A DNA stretch of 64,000 bases from Aphrocallistes beatrix (GCA_963281255.1 OY725489.1:4092001-4156000), one strand, 5' to 3'; positions 11,147 through 22,936 are shown, numbered from the stretch's first letter. Numbers and translations are program-made. The notes: generated from the sequence alone by a model not told the origin.

Positions 11147-11760
11147 GTGAGTTTGAATCAATGAATTAGAGCAGTAAATTGCATTTTTAGAGAACATCTC
11201 CTATTAGCATTGATGGTGTCACACGTTTGTCCATCAGTAAGCGCTAGCCTGCGAAATTTAGTTTGGTTGGATTCACACCAAAATTGGTAGGTAACCATCG
11301 TGTACAGGATGTTAAGAAATTTATGTTCCAATATATACTTGCAGTCCTGTTCCAGATTAACAGTAGAGAATAGTGTGGTTGTTATTCATTGTATCCACCT
11401 TTTCGTTCAATTCCGACATTTTCGATAGCGTCGTCGTTATTAATTAAATCTAGAAAAACAGGCAATGAAGCTAGTTACATAGTATGTAAGATTCTGTCTT
11501 ATCCAAGTTTCTCATTATAATGCGACTAATACATGCTGCTTATTATGAACCCCCTGGGGACCAAAATCCTGTTCACAATAGAGAGACTTCATATTAAGCG
11601 AACTCGCCTTAATACAAATCCTATGGAGTCTGTCGATATGGGACCAGAGTGTTTGTTCATAATATACGAGTGTTCATATTAAGCGGGTTCATAATAAGCG
11701 ACCCTGACTGTACTACTATGTAATACGAATTATTATTAAGCTGTTTTCATTAATTTTTAG
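11147..11760 (+). other. spliceosomal intron in the piggyBac gene
   Basis: Begins GTGAGT and ends TTTTTAG. Removing it joins GIK to VW, restoring the conserved piggyBac GIKVW segment exactly and in frame. Length 614 nt; about 30% is a MITE insertion (11532-11710). The precise repair of the motif is strong evidence that this is a real intron. Confidence 0.85.
11532..11710. mobile_element. pogo-type MITE, second copy, inside the intron
   Basis: Same family as 3883-4071: shared CTTATTATGAACC on the left and TAATAAGCGACCCTGACTG on the right, with TA at 11530-11531 and 11711-11712. The first bases of the left terminus are partly deleted. Confidence 0.88.
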
Positions 11761-12718
11761 GTATGGTCAATTTGTTGTGGGTGCTGTGGTTATTCACTCA
11801 CACAAAACATCTATTTAGGAAAGAGCGGTGGAGCCGAAGGAGGTCGCCAGGTAGTAATTGAACTAGCACAGCCATATTTAGACCTCGGCCACGTTATCTA
11901 CTGTGACATATTCTTCTCCCACATTGAGCTGGCTGCCTATCTGGCCAAGCGTAAAACGGGAATGGTCGGAACTTCCTCTACAACCAAACTTCCACCAGAT
12001 CTTGACTACCTGCGATTCCATCCTCAATAGAAAAGCAATGCCATCGAAAGACTATTCGTGATGAAAACATGCACTATACGCACCAACTCATACACAGTCC
12101 ACCCATTCTCAAGGCGTACAATTTCCGAATGGGAGGAGTGGATAGACATGATAGATCAGTAGGCCAGCATGCAATACCTCTTTCATCCAAACGTGGGTAC
12201 ATGAAAGTTTTCTTTCATATTCTGGATTCGGCGGTCGTTAATGGATGGATCCTGTTTAAAACAGCCAAGCAAGAGAGGCGAATGGAACTCAGCAGCGAAG
12301 CAGCGTCACACTCTAGCATGGTTTAAAGAGAGTGTGATTCTCTCATTGTGTGGTGACTATACATCTAGGAAGAAGTCCAAATCAGTCCATGAACCAAAGG
12401 CATATGTACCTAGCCAGTCGATAGACATGATTGCTCAACACCAGATTCGACCATCTCTACAAATCCCTGACCTGCAATGTTGAAAAGCCAAATGTCAACT
12501 CTGTAGGAAATCAGTTCGTACAGCGTGTTTCTGCTGTAAACTAGCATTTTGCTATAGCTGTGGTATTCAGCACCAACTTTCGCTCGTATGTGTTATTACT
12601 GATCCGGGCTTGGAACAAGAGATTCCACCACATCTACATACAACAGAGGAAAATGAACAAGTAATATCATTAGAGAGTCCAAGTGAATCGCATACGGACT
12701 CGGAGAGTGATGTCTGAT

Positions 12719-13075
12719 GGACCCCCCCCCTCCTCCACATACACACATACACAGGAAATATTTGGAATGAAGCATTGAACTCTAATAGAATATTTCTATT
12801 TACATGGACCATGCATGTTAGTTGTATTTTCAAACAAATTTATCAAATTATAGTATCGCCACCAGATATGTTAATCATCTATTAGCAATAGTATACCACA
12901 GCAGATAAAACAGTAGAGAAACAGTAGAGAAAAATTATATCTAATAAAATTATATAAAATTATATATAGATCGAGGTTGATTTCGACTTCATCAAAAGTT
13001 TAGCCTAAAATATTTTTGATGAACTTCAAAATACTTTATCAATTAATAAATTTTAAACTACGGTGCCAGGCAATG
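12719..13075. other. 3' flank of the piggyBac pseudogene
   Basis: Starts with a run of C and a CA-rich stretch, then AT-rich sequence. No piggyBac right terminus was identified. Confidence 0.4.
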
Positions 13076-13252
13076 AATTATCTAGGAGCTCGAGACGCTC
13101 CTTTAGGCGTATGATTTTAAACCCGCAAAGTATTTAGGAGCGTAAAAATTCCGAAAAATACCTAATTTACCTAATATTGTCATGTTATTTAGCGATTTAG
13201 GCGAATGAAATTTTAAAAATTTTAGATTAGGAGCGTATCTCTAGAAGACTAT
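13076..13252. repeat. family C repeat, copy 1
   Basis: Contains GAGACGCTCCTTTAGGCGTATG, also present inverted in copy 2 at 33746-33931; the two align over about 180 bp. GGAGCNCGAGACGCTCC at one end forms a hairpin. Copy 1 is bracketed by a direct repeat, GGTGCCAGG. Confidence 0.7.
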
Positions 13253-14101
13253 AATACCATGGTGCCAGGAAGTACCAACGATATTTTTTTTAAAAATTTT
13301 AAAATGTCTTTTCGTTTATAATTATCTAATTTTATTCCATAAAAATCAGAAATAATTATTGTGGTTGATTTTAGTAGGCCCACCCGTAAGCCGCCTCTGA
13401 ATGAATTATCAACTAGAGATTTACGTAACCGATTGTCCTCTCTACTAGCACGTCTTGAGACAGTTGCTGAACAAAAAAATGTTTCCAGTAATATCTACCT
13501 GTCAATGTTTCGTGAATTCCCTTGGGCTTATATTTCCTTCTTACATTACACAAGTTGTTAGCACATGCACCGGAAATCCTAGTCCTCTTGGCCTGAGTTC
13601 TATGGTGTCCGTATGTAGGCCTCTCACTTGTCACTATCTCGTCGTGAGTGTCAAGGTTTCAGTAAAATGTCACATGTTCATTGGCAAATAAAAATGTCCA
13701 AAGCAATCCTTCTAGATCCTCTCCAGGCAAAAGAACGGATGGCTGTTTTCGACGAAGTCCGTCTTCTTTGACAGGGACTTGAAGAGAACACGGAAATGAA
13801 AATCCGCATGGCAAAACTATAAAGTCGCGAAGGATTTTTACATAATTACATTAATGATATTATATAATATTTTATTTAGTTTGTTTATGATTTTGTACGT
13901 TAATTCAATAAAATAATAGCCCAGTTAACTCTTTGTATAGCTTCATAAAGGAAACTTTTAAGGGAACGTTTCCTTGTTGGCCGTTGGTGAGACAATATGT
14001 ACGTACTTACAATATCAATTCAAAATGAAATTTGGAATTGCCGAATCGCGATTGAATTGAAGGAAGGTGCTGTCACGAAGTAATAATATGAAGTAGCGGT
14101 T
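13253..14101. other. unassigned; one 66-codon ORF at 13361-13561
   Basis: The ORF (residues LNELSTRDLRNRLSSLLARLET) has an amphipathic, helix-like pattern and may be a fragment of a coding exon or transposon gene. I do not recognise it. Nothing else is supported in the stretch. Confidence 0.3.
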
Positions 14102-14370
14102 CAATATACCTCACATATGATGTAACTAACAAAAAATGATGACTCATCACTCTGTGATGACTTCGTCATTACACATCAACAATTTTTAGATTGACAAATT
14201 CGGTGATTTTACGTGTGATATCGATTATAATAGTTGGACAGACGTATTTAGAGATGTTATCTCCCTTATAATTAATGAATGTGACCCCAGGCGCCCAAAG
14301 GGCGCCTCCAGCGGACTCAAAGTGTCCGCTAGCCGCGCAGCGCCAGCAAGCGAAGCGAAGCGTGCTTGTT
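14102..14370 (+). mobile_element. family A repeat, copy A2 (3' half)
   Basis: Contains the body motif AATGATGACTCATCA and a complete tail. The hairpin AGGCGCCC-AAA-GGGCGCCT at 14289-14307 is perfect, and GCGGAC/GTCCGC follows. Ends GCGAAGCGTGCTTG. Confidence 0.85.
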
Positions 14371-14674
14371 TATATATAAATCTTTTATATCTTGTTGGAA
14401 ACATGGTAAGAAGTCCTAAATTAAATATAGTTATTCAACACAAACATATCATATTAATTTAGTATAATGGCTACCAGACCACTCATTGTTGCTTCCTTTT
14501 GTTTCCACAACACTTTGTTTTTTGAATATATGTATATATATTTTTTTAATTTTCATTTTTTAATTAAATTTTTATTTATTTATTTTTTTTAACAGAAGAA
14601 AGAGAACTAATACAGATTGAAAATAAAATTGATCCTTAACTATATTCATCTATATTCAAGTTTCCACTTCCTAT
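14371..14674. other. AT-rich stretch, nothing recognised
   Basis: Poly-T and TA-rich sequence between repeat A2 and the Mutator-like pseudogene. Confidence 0.5.
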
Positions 14675-16387
14675 TTAACTTCGGTTGCAACCAGAGCAGA
14701 ACCATAATTCGTTCTTTGGGACTTCTAAAAGGTATCGGCTATTTCGGAAACAGAATATATGTGACCAATCTTTGCAAATATCACATTGCAGCCACTCATC
14801 ATCAGTACTCGAATTCTTCTTTCCAATAACACCAGTCATTTCGCTTCCATTACAAATCTGACAGAGGGCTTTGCCATCATCAGTATCATCATTAGTATCA
14901 CTCTTCTCTTCAGTAGGTTGTAGTGGAATAATATCAGTTACAGCAGAATATGTACCAGTCTTGTAACCAGCTCCGGTTCTCTTTCTTAATATCTTACTAC
15001 GTTTAAGTCCCCATCTATGCTTTTTTACTGACTCTTTTGCAACTGTAATGGAATGACTTAGCCTCTTCTTTTTCTTCAAGCAGTGATATAAATTGATGTT
15101 TCGGTTCAATACATAATTCCCTAAAGATCTCGAGATATCCTTGGCATCCATCATAGCATCTTATTACATCTAATGCAGCTCCTAAATTCATCAGCTCAAT
15201 TTCAACAGAACCAATTTTATGGTTCCTAAATCAATTTGTGCAGATTTTCATTTAGGTTTGATGTTTTCCTACCCCTGACTTTTTGCAGAAATTCCTCGCT
15301 AAGATATGGCTCTAGAATGCCTTGGACACGTTGACTACACTACAAACTGAGGTATCTTGGATGTTTCGGTGGAGCATTGCCTATTGCAATGGCCTTTTGG
15401 TAACTACACCAAGAATATTCTCCTTTTTTGCAATATCGATGCATCTCTTTACAGTTCTCGTCATTGGCAGACAGATGAAATATAATCCCCATCAAAGCTT
15501 CCTGGATATGTGGGATAGTGCAGTCCAAGTTATTTTTTATGACTAAGCCATCGAGCGAGGTTATTTTGTCGATTAGAATATCGCTCAAAAGATTTATTTC
15601 AGAAACAGAATCAGGAAAAGGGAAGTTCTATTCTTCACTTTCATGTTTAATCTCGCTTAGTTTTGTATCGATTTATTCTTGTGATTTTCTTCTCCTCACT
15701 CTTTGATCTGCATTTCAATAATAAAGTGTTCATTTCAGGTTTCATCGCAGCAATATAATTCTTTTGCTTGTCAAATAAATGCTGTCTAATACGTTTTTGT
15801 GCGTGGGATAGACACTCACGTCTAGAGATTTCAATTCCGTATTCAGCATATTTTTCTATTACACTCGAGTATATAAGTTTGTTATCGATAGATATCACAA
15901 CAATAACAGGGGCTAATTTTGATTCTAGAGCAACTGAATTCACATCTCCATAATTCTTAGATGGGCAAAGATCTATATGCTTGCTGAACCATTCTATGTA
16001 ATCTTTCCGAGTAATCCTAGAGTTTCTAAGTGCCTGTTGTTTCTCAGTGCAAAGTCGGCATGAATTACATGCGATCTCAAAATCTAACACTTTGCCACTA
16101 TCGATACTAATGGCACTAGCAAAACATTATCTAGGATGACCACCACCCTTTGAACCACCTCTACGTTGGTAGGCGCCATCATAGGAATCTTCAACTTGCA
16201 TCATATCGTTATCTGGAATATTACAACTTTCACTTAGTTCCTTTGCAACACGCGTACAACTATTCTTGCCAATTTTCATTACAGCACGACTGAAATGGGT
16301 TTAGGTGTCATAAAAAGCTCTTTCTCCTAGAGTTTTTGGCATACCCATAATAGTGTTCAATATATCTAATGATCTTTTTCCAATCCC
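14675..16387 (-). pseudogene. Mutator-like transposase pseudogene with a C-terminal PHD-like finger
   Basis: Reads right to left. It starts abruptly at 16387, next to repeat A3, with ILNTIMGMPKTLGERAFYDT, then DSYDGAYQRRGGSKGG (about 16187-16140). One TAA follows, then IACNSCRLC, ECLSHAQKRI (matching the conserved EC-x-HVQKR region), GEYSWCSYQKA near 15450, and HPRYLSL with KTSNLNEN. These blocks in this order are those of animal Mutator-like transposases (Pfam Mutator family, as I recall it). The last ORF (15154-14675) ends with a C4HC3 PHD-like finger: CQIC, WLQCDIC, WSHIFC, WFCSGC. Frameshifts near 15600 and 15200 and the stop make it non-functional. The N-terminal part is missing; a complementary N-terminal fragment occurs at 45905-46501. 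Confidence 0.82.
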
Positions 16388-16413
16388 AACGATGCGAGCC
16401 CAGCTATATATAT

Positions 16414-16634
16414 ACAAGCGCGCTTCGCTTGCTTGCGCTGCGCGGCTGGCGGACACTTTGTGTCCGCCGGAGGCTCCCTTCGGTCGCCTGGTGGTAACAT
16501 TGGTTAATTGTAAGGGAGATATCATCTTTAAATATCTCCATCTTAGTTTTAAAATCGATATCACTCGAACTAACACCAAATTTGTCAATTTTGAAAATTT
16601 TGATGAGTAATGATTATGTCATAGATGACGTCAT
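16414..16634 (-). mobile_element. family A repeat, copy A3, truncated
   Basis: Begins at the tail (ACAAGCGCGCTTCGCTTGC) and carries GGCGGACAC-TTT-GTGTCCGCC. It stops after a partly altered CRE region (TAGATGACGTCATATG). A (GTAT)n microsatellite follows at 16637-16660. It truncates the Mutator-like gene. Confidence 0.85.
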
Positions 16635-16660
16635 ATGTATGCATGTATGTATGTATGTAT

Positions 16661-17578
16661 GTTTGTCCGTACGCGGGCTACTGCGAAATCTAACAGTTCG
16701 AATTTTTCCACATATCGTACACTTTTTTTAAAAACTTATATTAAGCTAAAAGCTAGCTCTCAATGCCAAATATAGTGTATTTTAATATGTTGATTCCAAA
16801 TTTCACACTTAGAATGCCGTTAGGTTGATAATTCTCGATGTAATCCGATATTTATATTACACGTTCCTTCAAGTCACTTCCTGGAGCTGCACTATCGGTC
16901 TGTCGACCGATATTTTTTTTTACACCTCTGGTAAAGCTAACCTAGATGGAAAACTGAAATTTCTCACTTAATTCGCTGTGTTTAGTGTGTATATTTGTAT
17001 AGTGGCATAGCTACTATACGAATAGTATAAGATGCCCACTTTAAAATAGGTAAATTAGGTTTGGTAGGCTGTCTGTATTTCCTATTATGACTAAGATTTA
17101 AGAGATATCGTTTTAAAATTTTAAAGGAGGGGAGAACAAATATAGAAAAGGGCACCTCGGTATAGATTTTGATTTTATGTAAATTAGCACGATAACACAG
17201 CATTTTGTCACTTTAGTTTCACTATATTAGCCAAAGTATACTAAGCAGAAACCTATATAAATACAAAAAATAGATAATGGGATCCCCTAAAAGGTAGTGT
17301 AATCCAAAATGATCGGACCAATATTCGATCTGCGAATAACGGATCGATTTTTTGTTTTGTCACCATCTCAATATATATTCAAAGCTCCGTAACTATATGG
17401 AATAATCGGGATGCACTAAATTCATCCAAATCGAACCATTTGTTTATTGATGGGTTACAGGAAAGGGTGTCTGCTTAATGGGCACTCTGGGATCCGGGGC
17501 CCACAGATTTTAGGCTTTAGATGTTCTACTGGAATAGTAATCCACCTCGGGATATGGAAGAATTCCTTTAATGTTTGT
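16661..17578. other. unassigned
   Basis: No supported gene or repeat end in this stretch. Confidence 0.4.
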
Positions 17579-18577
17579 CCATAGCCTACTATAATAAGGC
17601 CTCAGAGTAACTTGCGAATTTGACACTAGGGATGCAGTAGAAGATGGTTGAAGAAATACATGAGCTGCCTTAAATCATTAACAAAGCACAATAACGCTTA
17701 GGAATGTACTACCAGCATATATAAATATGGTGTCAAAGCACTCATATCCGTTGTTAAAATTTAGAATAGTCATCAAATGATTTCGCAACATGCTATAATT
17801 GGGTCAAATTAGTGATTTTCAGAGGTCGTTTAAGGGCACTTATAAGTGTTTTTATTATAAAGGTTTTTCCCATAGAACTGAGAAGTTAATGTGTTAATAC
17901 GAAAAATTTGGAATTTTTTCATGGAATGTTCTTACATTCCAGTGTTGCTATGGAAACGTTTTTTGGTCAGTTGGGGGTATATCTTGAAAACAGCGATAAC
18001 TAGACATTCAAATATAATCTCATTTGATAGCAAATAGGCTACTTCCTATTAAGCTATAATACAATTTATATGTCTTAATTCAATAATTTACGAATTATTA
18101 GACAATGTATCATATTGGTCACATTTGGTAATTGTCGAATATCTCGTAAACCATTGAATTTAGACAAAAAAATGTATTATAGCTAAATAAGAAGTAGCCT
18201 ATTTGCAATCAAATGGGATTATATTTGAATGTCCAGCTATCGCTGTTTTCAAGATATAGCCCCAACTGGCCAAAACACGTTTCCATAGCAAAATTGGAAT
18301 CTAAGAACATTCCTTGAAAAAATTCCAAATTTTTAGTATTAACACATTCACTCCTCAGTTACCCAAATATAACCTGTTGCGGAATCATTTGATGGCTAAT
18401 CTAGATTTTAACAACGGATATGGGTGCTTTGATACCATATTTATATATGCTGGTAATACATTCCTAAGCTCTATTATGCTTTGTTAATGATTTAAGGCAG
18501 CTCATTTATTTCTTCATCCATCTTCTACCGCATCCCTGGTTAAGTTACTCTTAGGCCTTATATATAGTAGGCTATGG
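17579..18577. mobile_element. foldback element, about 1 kb
   Basis: Long inverted repeat: the left arm 17579-18060 pairs with the right arm about 18170-18577, with a spacer of about 110 bp. Shared segments include CCATAGCCTACTATA, GATGAAGAAATAAATGAGCTG (variant) and ATGTCTAGTTATCGCTGTTTT (variant). The arms are clearly diverged. No TA or 8-bp duplication was established. A loosely related foldback lies at 30981-31717. Confidence 0.75.
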
Positions 18578-18715
18578 TTTGTCTTATTGTGGATAGGAGT
18601 TTTGCATTGACGAATTGATCCACGTTGTATTTATCCAGCTATGTTTCAGAAATTTTGTCCCTTGAAATTGGAGCCCAAATATTTCCAAGCAGAAATCTCA
18701 TCACCCCGCAATTTC

Positions 18716-19205
18716 GCCGCGCGCTTCGCATGCTTGCGCTGCGCGGCTGGCGGACACTTTGTGTCCGCCGGAGGCACCCTTCGGTCGCCTGGGGTCACAT
18801 TGGTTAATTATAAGGGAGATAACATCTCTAAATATGTCCATCTTAGTGTCAAAATCGATTTCACTCGAAAAATCACCAAATTTGTCAATTTTAAAATTTT
18901 TGATACGTAATGATGACGTCATAACAAAGTGATGAGTCATCATTTTTTGATGAAAGTCGCATCAATGTGAGGTATGTTAGTATACAGATTCTATTAAAAT
19001 TTCAGCCTTCTATCTCCTATAATGGCTGAGTTATGCCCGAATAACTGTGTTGCTTAACTTTTAGAAAGGTGACAATGACGTCATAATTCCATGATGAGTC
19101 GACATTTTGCTCTGAACTCAGAACTTACTGGAGTCATAGCCAAAAGACTCCCACATGCCAAAAACAGCCTTCTGCGCCCGGCAGTTTCTTCAATCAATTC
19201 GGTAC

Positions 19206-19250
<45 letters not shown>

Positions 19251-19285
19251 TATACAATAATCGAGTTTTAATAGTAAGGATTAGT
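18716..19285 (-). mobile_element. family A repeat, copy A4, near full length
   Basis: Best copy to define the family. On the plus strand, tail first: GC block 18716-18800 with the perfect hairpin GGCGGACAC-TTT-GTGTCCGCC at 18749-18769 and a second hairpin around CCTTCGG. Then comes GGTTAATTATAAGGGAGATA, the motif TGACGTCA at 18914-18921 and TGAGTCA at 18933-18939, and a second TGACGTCA at 19076-19083. The head TTCTTCAATCAATTC, a (TA)n tract at about 19206-19245 and the terminus AATCGAGTTTTAATAGTAAGG follow. No ORF, no terminal inverted repeats. Confidence 0.88.
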
Positions 19286-20179
19286 TGCTTGTACTTTGAG
19301 AGCTTTACTGAGTTTTTTGATGCAATACAAAGCCAATCAGAAGTGTTTTATCAGTGTAAATTATATATTTTTCAGTTTCAGCGTGTAGTAGAAAGCATCA
19401 TTATTGGTGGACTCATTTTTTTGGCATAAAACTAACATTATTTCAGGAAACTTTTAAAAAAGAGGAAAGAAATTGCCAGATACGCTGCAACTTTCACCCT
19501 ACGCCATTGGAGTGAATTGAAGGAGTTTAAACTTAGTCTATCAGTTAGTGTGGAAAGTTTACATTATTATTGAAAAAATAACATTTTTCAGTCGAATATG
19601 CAGTTATGAGCTATATTTTTATGCAGTTAAAGTCAGCATTGTTTTATAAAATTCGACTACTAACGCGCGCAAAGATCCAACTCCCTTTATTAAATCCTTA
19701 TTATTCCCTCTTTCCGGGAGATCCTGCTTTAAGTGCATGAGAACCACACTTTTTCTAGCACCAAATCCTCAGACCCCTTACAAAATAAATAATTTTTAGG
19801 TAGCATGGGAAACCATTGAATAAAATGAACTCAAAAATAAAGAGATTATTCTCACCTTCTGAGGATCGACTATATTGACGATTAACAACGCCGGGATACC
19901 CTCCGCAAGCCTTTTCTAAAAAAAGCCAATTGGACCTGTATTCAGGTCAAATACAGCTTCATCATCTTTCTTCAGCAATACCATGTATTTCGTCCCATTA
20001 TTAGAGTAGGCTGTATCAGGTGTTTTTTTTAGGATTTGCTCAGAGGGCACTGCAAAAGATTAGAGGTACCTTACCTCGAATACTACATTTAATGATATTC
20101 TATACATTACGAATATTAAGAAATTAGAAGTCCCTGAAGAGAAATTAGAGGTCCTTTTGGGCCCACTAATTTAGCTTAA
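19286..20179. other. unassigned
   Basis: AT-rich sequence. Only the TTAA flank (20176-20179) of the next element was recognised. Confidence 0.4.
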
Positions 20180-21772
20180 GGATACCGCCCTCGAAAAAAC
20201 ATATGATTTGCATTACAGCATACGATGAAAGTAGAACTATAAGAGATGTTAAGCGTGGGGAGGTATCTCCATCAAGAAATACTGGCACATTCCAAACCGT
20301 TTTTGATTCTCATTTCTAGATTTTGAGATACAGTGTCTCAAAGTCTGTTTTTTTAATTTTCCGCTAGCACATCTTAATGGTAGAAATTTAGGCACTCAAT
20401 GAATTGTTTAGGACATACCAAGGAATCAAACGCTTCCAAAATCGAATAATAGATAATGCACATAAGCATCCACAGACTTTATTCGCATCCATACTGCTGA
20501 TTTAGGTATATTAAAGCCAAATATTTACCAAAAATAGCAAAAGTACCCTGAAAATCCACAAATTTCCTTGAGGCCCCTAACTCCAAATATTTTGAGATAA
20601 TTGTAGATAATATTTCATATTCCTGGCACTGCGAAGTATAATCTATCAGTTTAGAATGAATAAAAAGGTTCCAGAAAGTATATTAGGAAGTTAGAGCGAA
20701 AGTCTACGACTTTTAGTTTCGAAGTTAGGATTTTCGAAAAATGCTACGTCATCATATGACAAAAATCTAAAACTTTCCATAGGGTGTAGTGCAATTATTA
20801 TCAAAGAATCATATATGTACACTCGTAAAAAGTATATTAGGAAGTGAGAACTAAGAATTTGGACTTGTATTTACAAAGATAGAGAGATATCTCTTTTTGG
20901 ACCCTAAATGGGGGTTTTTGACCGAATCTGCGAGGTCCAAGGCCAGAACTTTCAAAATAATTATCAAAAGTTCTCCAATTTTTCTGTACATATTATTAAC
21001 GGCAATTGTATCCACTATTTAGCATAATAGCTAAATTTGGACACATATTTAATGATTAGATTCGCCATTTTCTAATAGATTCAAAGTTCTCCATAGAATT
21101 TGTATTACAATTAAATCAATGATAAGTCGATAATTATTTATTTTTTGACAAAGGAATGTTCGACGAACCTATATATTTTCGCATATATCCTTTTATTTAA
21201 GGATATAATATATTATATATCTACAATAGTTATTAAAGATATGACATCAGCCTCTTTCGGGACCTTAGAGGGATATTATGGTCGAACTTTACCTATAATA
21301 TGCGATATCTCAAGAACAAATGGTCGGATCCGAACAAATTTTTTTTTGAAACGATCATAATTTTATTTCTGACCCAGTGATCGCTAAATATCTGAGATCA
21401 AACTTGCGATTTCCCGAGGATTATATAAATGAACTCCCTTATAGAGCTATTTTGTTTGGATTTTATTTGCCCATTCTTTTAAATCTTTGTGTTTTATAAT
21501 CTCCAAAGGTGTTAATACAATGTTAAGGTTCATATCATTAAAAAAATATCAAATAAGTTAAAAACTAATTGGTAAATGAGTTAAAATCCTCTAATAATTT
21601 TTCAATTTTTATTAACGCTAAACTTTAGGGGGTTATTTCGCAAAAAATAAAAAAAAATGCAGTCCAAATAGTGCTATCAGATGGTAGACTGATCAGTAAT
21701 ACAATGAAATTAGCAATAAAACTTTTTGCAGTTTTTTTTTACGCCAGGCAAGATTTTTCGAGGGCGGTATCC
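20180..21772. mobile_element. 1.6-kb non-autonomous element with TTAA target sites
   Basis: Inverted ends GGATACCGCCCTCGAAAA and TTTTCGAGGGCGGTATCC match perfectly over at least 18 bp, and TTAA flanks each side (20176-20179, 21773-21776). TTAA duplications are the mark of piggyBac-type (or Kolobok-type) transposition. The interior has no ORF over about 70 codons, so it is non-autonomous. The ends do not start with the CCC usual in piggyBac, so the superfamily is uncertain. Confidence 0.75.
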
Positions 21773-22079
21773 TTAAATACACTGGAGTGTATCATATATT
21801 CTACTTAAGATCGCCGGAAGATCATGACATCGATTTTAAGACCGTCCCGCCAAATGTCGAATGTATGAATGTATGATACAGACTACCTTGAATAACGCGA
21901 TAAAATACATGCATTGTAGCATTATGATTCTGCAATGTGAATACAAAAGACATTTGATGAATGAAAAATTCAATGATTTGCACTCGACAATATTATGATC
22001 AAGGCCACAATGACGTCACTAAAATACAAAATGTCTAGTTTTCATCTCAGAAACTCAAAATTATACTGAATATGTACTA

Positions 22080-22559
22080 CAGTATCTGGACAAAAGTATT
22101 TGTACACTTCATTATCTAACGTGCATTTAATACTAAATGGGTCTATTCATGAAGATTAAAACTCCGAAACGGTAAGTAATACAACTAATCGGGTATCAAA
22201 TTCGAAATCTATTGCATTTAAATTAGTTATTGTAGGATATTTCTAATTATTTATTAATTCTCAATGTTTTCAAATTATCAATCACTGCCACTTTGTGCCA
22301 CATATGTCCATTTTTATCACTATACATGATGGTGATGTACTACCCCTTGTGGCACAGGTTGATAATCTTTACTCATTGAGTTGAGTAATTTATTACAAAT
22401 CTTAAACTATTACTAAATCGAATGTGATGATTTCGAATTTTAAATGAGACTCTTAAAAGCTCTTAGAGTTCGAATACCTTTCCCTTCATGAAAAGATCCA
22501 ATTTAGTACTATTTGTATGGAGAATAATATAGTGTACAAATATTTTTGTCCGTGTACTG
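22080..22559. mobile_element. Tc1/mariner-type MITE, 480 bp
   Basis: Ends CAGTATCTGGACAAAAGTAT and, inverted, CAGTACACGGACAAAAATAT, with TA at 22078-22079 and 22560-22561. Inverted similarity continues inward for about 100 bp (TTTGTACACT, TTTCATGAAG). Confidence 0.85.
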
Positions 22560-22565
22560 TATATA

Positions 22566-22936
22566 CAGTGTGCGCCAAAAGTTCTGCAACAAATTCTATG
22601 ACTATACTTTAACAATTGTTCTTCTTATTGATGATTACTGGTATATAAACCAAAAGAAATAGTCATATATTAGTATTTTGAAAAATAACTGACTTTAGGA
22701 AGATAAAAATATTTTTAATCAGGAAAAAATGGTTATTTTCGAACTTGACATTTTTGAAATCAGATTATTGGAGTCCCGGGTATATAAAGCGAATAAAATA
22801 AACAATTTGAATATATTTAGTTAAAATTTGAAATCAAATATACACAGTTCTAATATATTATCTTATCAAAAGATCTCTTTTAGTACTATTGGTAATGAAA
22901 ATTTTGTGAAGTTCCACTAGTTTTGGACAGACAATG
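22566..22936. mobile_element. probable Tc1/mariner-type MITE, 371 bp
   Basis: Begins CAGTGTGCGCCAAAAGTTCT six bases after the previous element. The right end, read inverted, begins CATTGTCTGTCCAAAAC. TA flanks both ends (22564-22565, 22937-22938). End similarity is partial. Confidence 0.55.

Larger units (their letters stand above)
9591..12718 (+). pseudogene. piggyBac-type transposase pseudogene with an intron
   Basis: A piggyBac transposase, the enzyme for cut-and-paste at TTAA. From 9591 an acidic N-terminal region (SSEYDVDDNLYGYLE) is followed by a frameshifted block at 10060-10872 that ends in the family segment CFIGLLLWTSLVPLSNRRSY and a TAA stop. Further on are LHFTNNKF, LSVDEMM with the first catalytic Asp, RQYMPAKPNKYGIK, then after an intron VW and IYCDIFF with the second Asp. 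MGGVDRHD near 12127-12150 holds the third, followed by KVFFHILDSAVVNGWILFK. The C-terminal Cys-rich zinc domain (CQLCR, CFCC, CYSC) runs from about 12490 to 12570 and the frame stops at 12716-12718. Several stops and frameshifts make it inactive, though all three Asp survive. Confidence 0.88.

Noticed and set aside
9400-13070. Terminal repeats of the piggyBac element
   Set aside because: No TTAA-flanked inverted ends could be matched on the two sides.
18716-18810. GC hairpin tail as an rRNA, snRNA or CRISPR repeat
   Set aside because: Occurs as single dispersed modules at repeat ends, without spacers or conserved RNA gene signals.
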